The notes below the pieces were generated by a model. That model was not told the origin of the DNA. It did not search any database and saw only the letters and a list, made by a program, of their open reading frames with translations. Below are positions 59,501 to 64,000 of a stretch of DNA of 64,000 bases, piece after piece. A program made the position numbers and the translations under genes. Position 1 is the first letter of the stretch; every line of letters begins with the position of its first letter. This stretch comes from Antedon mediterranea (Eukaryota; Echinodermata; Crinoidea; Comatulida; Antedonidae), in the NCBI RefSeq assembly GCF_964355755.1, contig NC_092675.1:10307312-10371311 (forward strand), written 5' to 3'.

Positions 59501-61079
59501 ATAGTATTTTTATTTTTGTTTGGTATTTCTATAAATAAGCTTTCACAAATATCATTGATATATAGATGTGCAAGAAACTTTGTTATGACTTTAGAGAAGC
59601 TCAACGTAAGTTACGCGCAATTTTATGAATTTCGCGTATTTAACATAGATCGAAAACCATATAACAATTTTAATTGAAACTTAGCAAAAGTGTAATTTAT
59701 ATCATGTGCTTATACTTTCTTACTTGGGAAACTGGCTATAATAAAAAGCAAGTTATTTCAATAAATAATAAACTTCATATCATTGATTGAAACATAGGCC
59801 TAGCCCTACTGGCGCTAGTTCCGTTTCGCATCTGTCGTTTATTTCGACTCAAAATTTGTTAAGTAACTTTATCGTGACGTACCACACCTTAGAAATAGGC
59901 CTCAAAAATACTTTTACGAAGGAGATCACACAAAAAGTAACAAATAAATCCTTTAAATTTATGAATTTACAGACGTGTTTCTCGCACATCGGTTCGTGAA
60001 TTTCGCATACTCCATGTTCAATGTTGTTGTTTCTATGGAGCGCCAAAAGAGCAATCATAATAGAGGGCTAAAAACTCAGTATAACGCGTATATTTAATGC
60101 AAAATTACGTTAAATTTTACCATAGTTTGTCAATGTCAATGCAACAAAAATGTTACTGTTGATACTGTACATGGTTTTCGCAGGAACTTTTATTCTTCAT
60201 CATATTACATGTACTGTAGGTTTATACCTTAATAATCTAAATAATATTCCTCTTAGTCTTAGGCCTATAGGCTAGGTAGTGACGCTGATTTAGGCCTACC
60301 TAAGGTTGGTTGCTATTTGAAAACAGCACGTTATTAGCAGTAAAATGTTACAGCATTTTTATTGACAAAATATATTAAATTAAAAAGTGTATTTCAATAA
60401 TAGATGCATTAAAAGAAGACGCATTCCACTGAGTTTTTAACCATCTATTGTTGTTGCTCTTTAGGCGCTCCATAGAAACGAAAATATTGAACTTCGAGTA
60501 TGCTAGGCTAGATTCGCGAACGGTATGCGAGAAACATGTCTGTAAAATCATCAATTTAAAGGATTTATTTGTTACTTTTTATGAGATTCTTCTTCATATA
60601 AGTACTTATGAGGCCCAATTCTAAGGTGTGGTATTCACAATAAGTTACTTAACAAGTTTGGAGTCAACAGGAAGTCGAAATAAAAACAGGTGCGAAACGG
60701 AACTAGCGCCTTAATATGCTTAATTTCAAAAGTAATAAACGTATCATCATACTGTAAATGCAATTTACAAAGCCGTCCTCCTAAATAGGCCGAAATGTCT
60801 CGGACCGGAACGAAACGTCTCCTCCCTCGCTAGCCTACACATGCGTCTTTAGTTAGTCTCTAAACTAGGCCTTAAGCCTTACTCTTTTAGGCCTAGGCTA
60901 GGCCTAGGTCTAGCCTAGCTATATTATTAATAAAATCATAATTATATTATTCAGGGCCTATGCCTATGTTTACATAAGCATACTGTAGTAATACTAATAA
61001 AATAAATACAAACCTGATAGCCACAATTAGCATTACATTGTAACACCAGAATTGACACAATTATTATTTTAGGTATCAT
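29470..61079 (-). CDS. MAN2B1: Lysosomal alpha-mannosidase (GH38), 24 exons, complete coding region
   Basis: Predicted enzyme that removes alpha-linked mannose from N-glycan fragments in the lysosome. Spliced CDS is 2952 nt, 983 residues (human enzyme about 1011). Joins, high to low: 61079-61014, 55146-55044, 54062-53889, 53652-53459, 52615-52409, 51785-51714, 51486-51370, 50932-50732, 50137-50083, 49715-49676, 49332-49263, 41212-41096, 40506-40390, 39747-39618, 39152-39064, 38589-38368, 34287-34169, 33549-33448, 33018-32931, 32474-32394, 32070-31846, 30622-30473, 29838-29721, 29564-29470. All introns are GT-AG and all phases agree. Seen: N-terminal hydrophobic signal (1-19); HTHDDVGW with zinc ligands H41/D43; [10 protein letters not shown] with nucleophile D165; QHHDAVSGT with zinc ligand H406; conserved NIS sequon at 460; GH38 C-terminal half from about 470. 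The HTHDD form and overall match favour the lysosomal rather than the Golgi (HSHND) class. No frameshift or stop was seen. Intron 11 (8.05 kb) holds a giant foldback. Confidence 0.95.
29721..29838 (-). CDS. MAN2B1: MAN2B1 exon 23
   Basis: Residues 914-953 ([20 protein letters not shown]...RLKWKT), matching the LxxLTLxANQ...RLKW segment. Acceptor TCTAG, donor CAG/GTAAGA, phase 1 out. Confidence 0.94.
30178..30322. repeat. Foldback MITE in MAN2B1 intron 22
   Basis: Arms TTTCACACTGCTCC...GGCTCCGGCA and TGCCGGAGCC...GGAGCAGATGTGAAA are imperfect complements of about 30 bp. A related sequence with GTCGTAAAAACGAAAC and CAGATGTGAAA is near 20600-20670. Confidence 0.65.
30473..30622 (-). CDS. MAN2B1: MAN2B1 exon 22
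   Basis: Residues 864-913, with [20 protein letters not shown] and LEHQYEK, matching PPSVHLLTLASWG..LLRLEHQF. Acceptor AATAG, donor AAG/GTAAAA, phase 0-0. Confidence 0.95.
30778..31168. mobile_element. 391-bp MITE with TTAA target site
   Basis: Inverted ends AGATGTATTGTCCCTT, each bordered by TTAA (30774-30777 and 31169-31172). In MAN2B1 intron 21. Diverged relatives occur at 39398 (left end only), about 40640-40930 (right end with TTAA) and about 50985-51205, so the family recurs within this gene. Confidence 0.75.
31565..31650. repeat. Dispersed repeat shared with 38268-38345
   Basis: About 80 bp (GGTCATAAGGAATAA...GTAAATTGGCCT) present here in intron 21 and again at 38268-38345 next to exon 16, same orientation. 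Family unknown. Confidence 0.6.
31846..32070 (-). CDS. MAN2B1: MAN2B1 exon 21
   Basis: Residues 789-863, beginning [20 protein letters not shown] (family: MVHRRLLxDDxRGVxEPL). It includes VRGKHFVQL. Acceptor GACAG, donor AAA/GTGAGT. Confidence 0.95.
32394..32474 (-). CDS. MAN2B1: MAN2B1 exon 20
   Basis: Residues 762-788, 81 nt, encoding [15 protein letters not shown] and NGSIELM, a GH38 C-terminal signature. Acceptor TATAG, donor ATG/GTAAAG. Confidence 0.95.
32931..33018 (-). CDS. MAN2B1: MAN2B1 exon 19
   Basis: Residues 732-761 ([30 protein letters not shown]), containing the highly conserved [11 protein letters not shown]. Acceptor TTAAG, donor AAG/GTAAAC. Confidence 0.95.
33137..33230. 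repeat. Short MITE-like repeat in intron 18
   Basis: Starts ATACAATAGAACCCC and ends GGGGTTTTAC, a weak inverted pair. The left part resembles the flank of the 52-bp tandem at 20340. Confidence 0.4.
33448..33549 (-). CDS. MAN2B1: MAN2B1 exon 18
   Basis: Residues 698-732 ([14 protein letters not shown]...[10 protein letters not shown]), matching GKEVISRFDT...FYTDSNGRE. Acceptor TTCAG, donor AGA/GTAAGA, phase 2 out. Confidence 0.94.
33903..34075. repeat. Diverged copy of the 13.2-kb hairpin MITE
   Basis: Left GTGTTATATACAAAAAATAA...GAATGTTTTATATTC and right AAACATCTATTATTTGTATAA match the ends of the 13160-13345 hairpin, with eroded arms. In intron 17, ending about 95 bp from exon 17. Confidence 0.6.
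34169..34287 (-). CDS. MAN2B1: MAN2B1 exon 17
   Basis: Residues 659-698 ([19 protein letters not shown]...WTVGPIPI). Acceptor AACAG, donor CAA/GTATGG, phase 2 out. The upstream intron (16) is 4.1 kb and holds a TTAA-type element and an 89-bp tandem repeat. Confidence 0.93.
34288..36060. other. MAN2B1 intron 16, left part: no repeat assigned
   Basis: Contains a 12-bp palindrome CCGACGCGTCGG near 34590, a short (ATT)n run at 34865-34885 and a (TA)n run near 35405. No exon signal with mannosidase motifs. Confidence 0.4.
36065..36285. repeat. About 89-bp tandem repeat, 2.3 copies
   Basis: TCGCAGCATTGAAACATC starts near 36094 and 36183, with a third partial copy at 36271. Each full unit continues with GTATGCCTAGCAGGCTGTC and a CG-rich GAGCGGAAGTCGAGCGT. 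In intron 16. Confidence 0.85.
36513..38092. mobile_element. 1580-bp TTAA element, Kolobok-like ends
   Basis: Inverted ends AGGGGG(A/G)TTC(C/T)GGGTTTAAAA, each bordered by TTAA (36509-36512 and 38093-38096). AGGGG ends at TTAA fit the Kolobok pattern. No transposase frame. In MAN2B1 intron 16. Confidence 0.75.
38368..38589 (-). CDS. MAN2B1: MAN2B1 exon 16
   Basis: Residues 585-658. Carries [15 protein letters not shown] and [12 protein letters not shown], both conserved in the C-terminal domain. Acceptor TCCAG, donor GAG/GTAATC, phase 0-0. Confidence 0.95.
39064..39152 (-). CDS. MAN2B1: MAN2B1 exon 15 (recovered from phase)
   Basis: Residues 555-584, 89 nt. It was found because exon 14 (phase 1) cannot join exon 16 (phase 0) directly without a stop. 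Acceptor TATAG at 39154-39153 and donor AAG/GTAATA give an open frame ending GDTTIKNK. This continues into exon 16 as the expected IENEHI-like strand. The N-terminal part is poorly conserved. Confidence 0.78.
39207..39239. repeat. Perfect 14-bp stem hairpin in intron 14
   Basis: CATAGAGATATTAT, a 5-nt loop, then the exact complement, 55 bp upstream of exon 15 in the gene's direction. Confidence 0.75.
39618..39747 (-). CDS. MAN2B1: MAN2B1 exon 14
   Basis: Residues 512-555, including [18 protein letters not shown], which matches the LFSASLPALGFSTYSV strand. The stretch [12 protein letters not shown] is unusually basic. Donor ACT/GTAAGA, phase 1 out. Confidence 0.88.
40390..40506 (-). CDS. MAN2B1: MAN2B1 exon 13
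   Basis: Residues 473-511 ([21 protein letters not shown]...), the start of the C-terminal beta domain (VYNPL in human). Acceptor TACAAG after a T-rich run; donor CAG/GTAATA. Confidence 0.93.
41096..41212 (-). CDS. MAN2B1: MAN2B1 exon 12
   Basis: Residues 434-472. Contains [16 protein letters not shown], matching the conserved C-x-x-x-NISIC glycosylated segment of the family. Acceptor TTTAG, donor AAG/GTATGT, phase 0-0. Confidence 0.93.
42082..42120. repeat. Short hairpin CTAGAGGG...CCCTCTAG
   Basis: Arms CTAGAGGG-GAGC and GCTC-CCCTCTAG around CGCTTCGCTCG. This is the sort of stem seen near DNA-transposon ends. It lies between the second-level element's left end and the giant foldback. Confidence 0.6.
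42529..42542 (+). repeat. G14 homopolymer
   Basis: Fourteen consecutive G in an otherwise AT-rich stretch of intron 11; the length is liable to assembly error. Confidence 0.8.
42938..48096. mobile_element. Giant foldback element, 5.16 kb, arms of 2.1-2.3 kb
   Basis: Left arm about 42938-45212 and right arm about 45963-48096 are reverse complements with visually over 90% identity. The outer tip is TAGACCGGGCGCCCGG, itself containing a 12-bp palindrome. Both sides show TA at the border (CTTTA/GACC and GGTC/TACTT). The outer arm zone holds three or four repeats with TTTATTCATGTGAAGCG and ATGACAGCAACTTTATCC. The inner zone holds about six diverged units with ATCGTTACTTATCC and TGGATCGACTACTGTAT. 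The left arm is longer by about 140 bp through small indels. Long repetitive TIRs around a small unique centre fit foldback (FB/Tu-like) elements; this is inferred from structure. Confidence 0.85.
45184..45818 (+). pseudogene. Damaged open frame in the foldback centre (uncharacterised protein family)
   Basis: Two plus frames, 45160-45459 and 45489-45818, are parts of one coding region. The first has [13 protein letters not shown], then [24 protein letters not shown] +1 shift near 45435 opens a third stretch ([21 protein letters not shown]), which stops near 45540, where the second frame gives [18 protein letters not shown]. It ends in an acidic tail ([20 protein letters not shown]...). From memory, this motif order (H..CDTTS-like, ARYxxFC, LPPC..L..RANY, GW) belongs to an uncharacterised family found near mobile elements in invertebrate genomes. 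Two frameshifts make this copy a pseudogene unless they are sequencing errors. The first codons lie inside the left arm. Confidence 0.6.
48600..48985 (+). mobile_element. Non-LTR retrotransposon 3' remnant
   Basis: Plus-strand reading with several stops resembles the last part of an RT ORF ([29 protein letters not shown]-like), followed by GCGCTATATAAATCGAACAAC, the kind of 3' tail common in CR1/L2-like elements. It lies between the giant foldback and the second-level right end. Confidence 0.65.
49263..49332 (-). CDS. MAN2B1: MAN2B1 exon 11
   Basis: Residues 410-433 ([18 protein letters not shown]...), completing HHDAVSGT. Acceptor TTTCAG, donor CAG/GTGAGA. It is followed by the 8.05-kb intron that contains the nested foldback. 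Confidence 0.94.
49676..49715 (-). CDS. MAN2B1: MAN2B1 exon 10 (40 nt, third zinc-site His)
   Basis: Residues 397-410. A 40-nt micro-exon encoding [13 protein letters not shown]; the second His (H406) matches the remaining zinc ligand. Donor CAG/GTAAGA. It is too short to appear as an open frame and was recovered from the motif and phase. Confidence 0.92.
50083..50137 (-). CDS. MAN2B1: MAN2B1 exon 9 (55 nt)
   Basis: Residues 379-397 ([18 protein letters not shown]...). It aligns with the VCNQLEAL helix. Donor CTCA/GTAAGT is near-consensus; phase 1 out joins to exon 10 as a lysine codon. Confidence 0.88.
50432..50535. repeat. Truncated copy of the 13.2-kb hairpin MITE
   Basis: TTATACAAATAATAAATGTTTATGAAT on the left and ACAAAACATTCATT on the right. 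In intron 8. Confidence 0.55.
50732..50932 (-). CDS. MAN2B1: MAN2B1 exon 8
   Basis: Residues 312-378. Carries [11 protein letters not shown] and [20 protein letters not shown], a hallmark substrate-pocket segment of GH38. An NST sequon lies at the start. Donor CAG/GTACAC, phase 0 out. Confidence 0.95.
50985..51205. repeat. Diverged copy of the AGATGTATTGTCC MITE family
   Basis: Shares AAAAAGACAAAATGAA, GTCAAAGTGGATAACTATT and CATATTCAACAAAAACATTT with 40640-40930, a related copy in intron 12. In intron 7. Confidence 0.55.
51370..51486 (-). CDS. MAN2B1: MAN2B1 exon 7
   Basis: Residues 273-311. Carries [16 protein letters not shown] and [13 protein letters not shown], the family's conserved TMGxDFxYxNA strand. 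Acceptor TACAG, donor AAG/GTACCG, phase 0-0. Confidence 0.95.
51714..51785 (-). CDS. MAN2B1: MAN2B1 exon 6
   Basis: Residues 249-272, a 72-nt exon ([18 protein letters not shown]...) matching the segment that follows the cysteine-containing loop in the human enzyme. Acceptor TGTAG, donor CAG/GTAACA, phase 0 at both ends. Confidence 0.9.
52409..52615 (-). CDS. MAN2B1: MAN2B1 exon 5
   Basis: Residues 180-248, starting [16 protein letters not shown], the expected continuation after SLFAQ. A small internal duplication (LYGPLYGP) occurs near residues 225-232. The donor CAA/GTAATT is weak but phase-consistent with exon 6. Confidence 0.92.
52880..53130 (-). repeat. Dispersed repeat, inverted partner of 55985-56230
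   Basis: Shares AATGTCATATAACAA(G/A)GTTTCTTGCAC, a TATACAATCT..ATGTTAA/GATAAG block and AAGGGGTTATCCGC with the complement of 55985-56230. A third fragment is at 59570-59625. In intron 4. Confidence 0.7.
53459..53652 (-). CDS. MAN2B1: MAN2B1 exon 4 (catalytic nucleophile)
   Basis: Residues 115-179. Contains [14 protein letters not shown] and [19 protein letters not shown]; the Asp of HIDPFGHS (D165) is the family nucleophile and a zinc ligand. Acceptor CCTAG, donor CAG/GTATAA, phase 0 out. Confidence 0.96.
53889..54062 (-). CDS. MAN2B1: MAN2B1 exon 3
   Basis: Residues 57-115. Contains [17 protein letters not shown] and [13 protein letters not shown], both strongly conserved in lysosomal alpha-mannosidases. 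Acceptor follows a T-rich tract (CTTATAG); donor AAG/GTAAGA. An NNS sequon is present. Confidence 0.95.
54255..54560 (+). mobile_element. Non-LTR RT fragment (plus strand) in intron 2
   Basis: Broken reading gives [18 protein letters not shown], then [17 protein letters not shown] and YADDTAI: RT motifs around the catalytic Asp pair. Several frameshifts and stops; dead. Opposite strand to the host gene. Confidence 0.75.
55044..55146 (-). CDS. MAN2B1: MAN2B1 exon 2 (first zinc motif)
   Basis: Residues 23-57. Carries [20 protein letters not shown], the GH38 motif that supplies two zinc ligands (H41, D43). Acceptor TTTCAG, donor GAG/GTATAG, phase 1 out. It lies 5.9 kb downstream of exon 1 across an intron full of repeats. 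Confidence 0.95.
55985..56230 (+). repeat. Dispersed repeat, inverted partner of 52880-53130
   Basis: Inverted copy in intron 1. It also contains two direct copies of TTTTTGGTTATCC(G/A)CACCT. With 52880 it brackets exons 2, 3 and 4. Confidence 0.7.
57610..59082 (+). mobile_element. Helitron/Helentron-like non-autonomous element inside the LINE
   Basis: The host LINE reads GCTAAT/TAAGTATTT if the insert is removed, so it entered between T and T with no duplication. The left end TAGGTTATATGCAT is repeated inverted near the right end (ATGCATATAACCTA, about 59038-59051). The right end has a 10-bp stem hairpin (TAATTCGTCA, loop TAG; 59052-59074) four nt before CTAG. Subterminal inverted repeats, a 3' hairpin and T/T insertion match Helentron-type non-autonomous elements. 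A (TTTA)n run follows the left end. The same left end occurs at position 55 of the window. Confidence 0.7.
58668..58740 (+). other. tRNA-like remnant inside the Helitron-like element
   Basis: TGGCTCGATGG (A-box-like, 58674) and AGATCGAGTCTC (B-box-like, about 58718) with a short stem. It lacks a clean cloverleaf and is probably a SINE or tRNA relic captured by the element. Confidence 0.4.
59803..60715. mobile_element. 0.9-kb foldback element in intron 1
   Basis: Arms about 59805-60078 and 60427-60712 are diverged reverse complements. Ends are GGCGCTAGTTCCGTTTCGC and its complement; the inner shared block includes GGCGCTCCATAGAAAC. The loop is about 350 bp. No clear target duplication and no coding capacity. 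Confidence 0.8.
61014..61079 (-). CDS. MAN2B1: MAN2B1 exon 1 (start codon, signal peptide)
   Basis: Residues 1-22. ATG at 61079-61077, then a hydrophobic stretch (IIIVSILVL) ending in NANCGYQ, which fits a cleaved signal peptide and the GY...C region at the mature N-terminus of the family. Donor is CAG/GTTTGT. This ATG is in frame with exon 2; the nearest upstream ATG (61102) is out of frame. The start is inferred without transcript data. Confidence 0.8.
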
Positions 61080-61102
61080 TCTGTTATTTTTTTGCTGGTC
61101 AT
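61076..61102 (-). other. Possible upstream ORF overlapping the start codon
   Basis: An out-of-frame ATG at 61102-61100 opens an 8-codon frame whose TGA (61078-61076) overlaps the mannosidase ATG. If this sequence lies in the 5' UTR it could lower translation of the main frame. The transcription start is unknown, so this is only a sequence observation. Confidence 0.35.
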
Positions 61103-61321
61103 GTGTGTGAAATCATATGATGATATTATGAATGAGTACAGTCGAGTACGGTGTGTGAGGTGTCCCAGATTTAATATTAGGAATATGACACTTTAATAAT
61201 ATTACCACACCAAATAATAAACGTGAGACACAATTCCAAGGGCGCCTCGCACGTCGAGTAGAGAAACGGAAAGTAAATTTACTTGGTTACCAGTGTAGAA
61301 TAATTATATGACTGAAAATTA

Positions 61322-61336
61322 AGGGTTAGGGTTAGG
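61322..61336 (+). repeat. Short telomere-like TTAGGG tract
   Basis: AGGGTTAGGGTTAGGGTTA: three units of the metazoan telomere repeat, interstitial, directly beside the duplicated exon 1 fragment. Too short to be a telomere. Confidence 0.8.
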
Positions 61337-61337
61337 G

Positions 61338-61451
61338 TTATAATCATAATTGTATTATTGAGGCCTATGCCTATTTTTTCATAAGCATATAGTAAACTAA
61401 TAAATACAAACCTGATGACCACAATTAGGCAGTATTACACCAGAATTAACA
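61338..61451 (-). pseudogene. Degenerate duplicate of MAN2B1 exon 1 and its donor
   Basis: About 115 bp resembling 60942-61065, that is, exon 1 plus the start of intron 1, lying some 390 bp upstream of the real exon 1. The donor (CAG/GTTTGT) is kept. The signal-peptide frame has a TAA and a length change, and no ATG is kept. Three TTAGGG units (61322-61336) lie at its edge. Confidence 0.6.
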
Positions 61452-61917
61452 CAATTTAGCTTTCTACTTAGTTATAATATATCTGTATTTTATTGTTAAC
61501 CGTTTTTGATGTTGTATTGTTTTGTTTCAAACCTGTTAGTGGCGGTAATTATCGGTGTTGGTTTTGATTGAATAAAAAAAAAAGAAAAAATAATGCAAAA
61601 TCATAATAATGCCAGAATGACAATTGTGCATCTCTATTTACTCCAAACTACATGCACTCAGTCTCTTTAGTTTCAAAATTGGATCAAAATGAAACTAACC
61701 AATAACAATCAGCTCATTGAAAGATCGTTCGATTAAACACAACTAACTGCAGTAGAACATTTTGTATTCAAAACATAATAAATAAACAAATAATAATATT
61801 TGCCAATCTAAAATGCCTAAAATAATTATATTGATGATAAATAGAAAAAAAAACAATGCCAACTGAAATCCAACGTTAATTTAACGTTGAAACATCGGTA
61901 TCAACGCACATAAAAAC
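61452..61917. other. No gene recognised
   Basis: Contains an A-rich tail (GATTGAATAAAAAAAAAAG, about 61567-61585) that may mark the 3' end of a retroposed copy. No coding frame was seen and no mannosidase promoter motif was identified. Confidence 0.35.
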
Positions 61918-64000
61918 ATAATAATAATAATAATAATAACACTAATAATGATAATAATAATAATAATAATAAATAATAATATATTTATACAGGATAAAAC
62001 AATCAGATAACAGTGTATCTATTTTACATTGTGGTCCTGTCTTAATCAAAATATGCAAAAGAGAAACTTAATTAAATATAATACAGTCATGTTTATGAAA
62101 AGAAATGAGATTTGTATCTAGCCTTAAAGGACGTAATTGTTGGTGCCGATTTAATATTAATTGGTAAACTGTTCCATATTTTTGCGCCTGCAACTTTAAA
62201 GGACGACTTCATTTTACTAAGGGTGTATTTGGGTATTGTTATATTCAAATTTTCTACTCCACGTGTTAAGTGGGTGTGAATATCGCGAATCAATTCAATT
62301 TCTTTTACTAAAGTTGGTGCCAGGCCGGCTGTAAACACATTTATACATTAGACATGCTAGGGAGAAATCTCGTTTCTCTTCAAGAGTTTGCCACGACAGG
62401 TTTTGGATGATGTTGTCACCCCTTACATTAATATAATCAAAGTTGTTTGTTACAATTCGAGCAGCTCTTTTTTGATGTCGCTTTAAAATATTTTTGTTTA
62501 ACTCTGTCGTATTTCCCAAGACTGTTATAGCATAATCACTACAAGGCTGAATTGTACTTATATATAGAGTTTCTAGTAACGGTTTACTTAAACTACTAGC
62601 CATTTTACCTAGCATTGTTATTTTATATCCAATATTTTTACTAATACATTGAGTATTTTGTTTCCAAGTTAACATTTCATCGATTACGACTCCCAGATAC
62701 CTTATACTATCAACTTGTTCTAATTTACTGGTTCCAATTTGTATATTTAAATCATTACTGTAAGCTGTATGATTGTTTCTTAGTAACATAACCTTTGTTT
62801 TTTCAGTATTTATAGAGACTTGGTTGTCATCATACCTTTTACCAATATAATCAATAATTATTTGTAATGAATCATTTACTATCTTAGCAGTATCATCTGA
62901 GGTGTAAACCACAACATCATCAGCAAAAACGCTGCAAGTTCCATTTAGGCCTACTATAGACTGCGAAATATCATTTATGAAAATGAGAAACAAGATGGGT
63001 CCCATGACACTTCCTTGTGGAACACCAATATTGATTTCTTTAAGTGTAGATTTGTTATTGTTACAGTACACAAACTGTTTTCTGTTTTTAAAGTAATTAC
63101 TAAACCAGTAAGCAACATTTTCATGAAAACCATATTTTTAAAGCTTAAATAGCAAAATTGAGTGATCTATCGTGTCAAAGCACTTGGATATATCTAAGAA
63201 ACAAGCGCCGACGACCTCTGAGTCATTCAATTTCTAACCAATCATCAAATACTCTGTGCAAGCATGTTACAGTAGAATGGTTTTTCAAAAAGGCAAATTG
63301 ATCAATGTTAATTAAATCAAACAAACTAAGAAAAGAAATGATTTGTTCCTGAACCACTCTCTCGATAATCTTTGCGATATGAGCAACGACAGATATTGGT
63401 CTGTAGTTGCTCATACTGTCTTTACTACACTTTCCTCTTTATATATAGGAGTTGTCCTTGCTACTTTCCAATCAGCTGGGACAAGACCAGACATGAGAGA
63501 GAGTTCACAATATGACACAATGGATAAGCAATGTATGGTGCTGCTAACCTTAAAAATTTACTATCAAAATCTAGAACATCTAAATTTTTTTCGGGCAAAT
63601 TAATTATAAAGCTTCCTTTTAATGGTATTTACATCAACATTTATAAAATTAAAGGAATATTCACTAGGTGGATTATTCCAACTTGGCTACGTATCGTCAA
63701 ATGACTGCGCCATCTTAATTCCTATGTTGGTAAAGTATTCATTAAAATGTTCGCAATCAATAGTTTTACTAATGTTAGATTTCGTTTTACCAGTTAGTTT
63801 ATTTAGCTCGTTCCACATTTTTTGGGGATTATTTTAAAATTTTATATTTACGTTATTAAAATAGTTATACTTTGCTTTCTTAATGTTAGTGTTAACCAGA
63901 TTTCTAAGTCTTCTATACTCAGTTTTTAATCCTGGATTATTAACATTTACTTTGCTTTTGGTATAATCTTTTTTGTACATTAACTAATTTCAGGAGTTAT
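61918..64000 (-). mobile_element. Non-LTR retrotransposon 3' half, running off the right edge
   Basis: From the edge inward: a segment between EN and RT (KVNVNNPGLK..EYRRLRN, PQKMWNELNKLTGKTKS), RT start (SNYRPISVVAHIAKIIERVV), FLDISKCFDTIDHSILL, GVPQGSVMGPILFLIFINDI, FADDVVVYTSD, thumb and C-terminal helix region ending FKARYKSHFFS (62093). Damage: a frameshift near 63220, an in-frame TAA near 63140 and a frameshift near 62310-62340. The 3' UTR ends in an ATT-type microsatellite (61920-61985, read as TTA repeats on the element strand), as in CR1/jockey-like elements. The catalytic Asp pair is intact. Confidence 0.9.
61920..61985. repeat. (AAT)n microsatellite, LINE 3' tail
   Basis: Impure AAT repeats with a CACTAATGAT interruption, at the 3' terminus of the LINE to its right; likely the element's own tail. 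Confidence 0.85.

Larger units (their letters stand above)
56522..59604 (-). mobile_element. Non-LTR retrotransposon (EN-RT), internally deleted and split by an insertion
   Basis: Right part 59604-59083: end of an apurinic endonuclease domain ([19 protein letters not shown]) fused by a deletion to the start of RT ([15 protein letters not shown]...YGFRAKHST). Left part 57600-56522: [16 protein letters not shown], then [12 protein letters not shown], the thumb, and the C-terminal region ([12 protein letters not shown]). The GVPQG box is damaged and there are several frameshifts. The parts are separated by a 1.47-kb insert at 57610-59082. Jockey/CR1-like; same strand as the host gene, in intron 1. 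Confidence 0.85.

Noticed and set aside
61322-61336. Chromosome end
   Set aside because: Only three TTAGGG units, with coding and repeat DNA on both sides.

Overview
The window looks like nuclear DNA of a marine invertebrate, plausibly an echinoderm or a related deuterostome. The reasons are AT-rich sequence, short GT-AG exons in long introns, very dense DNA-transposon, MITE and non-LTR remnants, and many copies of the palindromic word CTAGGCCTAG. The taxon is inferred, not shown.

One host gene can be fully modelled. It is a lysosomal alpha-mannosidase (GH38, MAN2B1-like) on the minus strand, 61079 to 29470, in 24 coding exons. They sum to 2952 nt (983 codons plus stop) with every exon phase compatible. 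The signal peptide, zinc-ligand motifs, nucleophile motif and C-terminal domain are all present, so the gene looks functional.

Region 1-7 kb holds two arrays of a 43-bp minisatellite separated by a 1.2-kb TTAA-flanked element. Region 7-20.3 kb is a set of segmental duplications carrying five copies of a 324-nt, phase 0-0, exon-like open frame on the minus strand. Comparing the paralogous copies gives natural empty sites for three insertions: two TIR elements with TA target duplications (10061-11945 and 14742-16415) and a solo-LTR-like element with a 5-bp duplication (18447-18862). Region 20.3-29.4 kb has short tandem repeats, a tRNA-derived SINE head, a non-LTR 3' fragment and a Harbinger-like element, but no recognisable host gene.

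Region 29.5-61 kb is the mannosidase gene. Its introns are loaded with repeats. The most striking is in intron 11, where a 5.16-kb foldback with arms of about 2.1-2.3 kb surrounds a 0.75-kb spacer holding a damaged open frame. It lies inside two further inverted-repeat elements (41403-49128). Intron 1 holds a non-LTR element interrupted by a Helitron-like insertion, and a 0.9-kb foldback. The right edge (61.9-64 kb) is the 3' half of another non-LTR retrotransposon that runs off the window.

All coordinates and alignments were made by eye; similarity levels are visual estimates.
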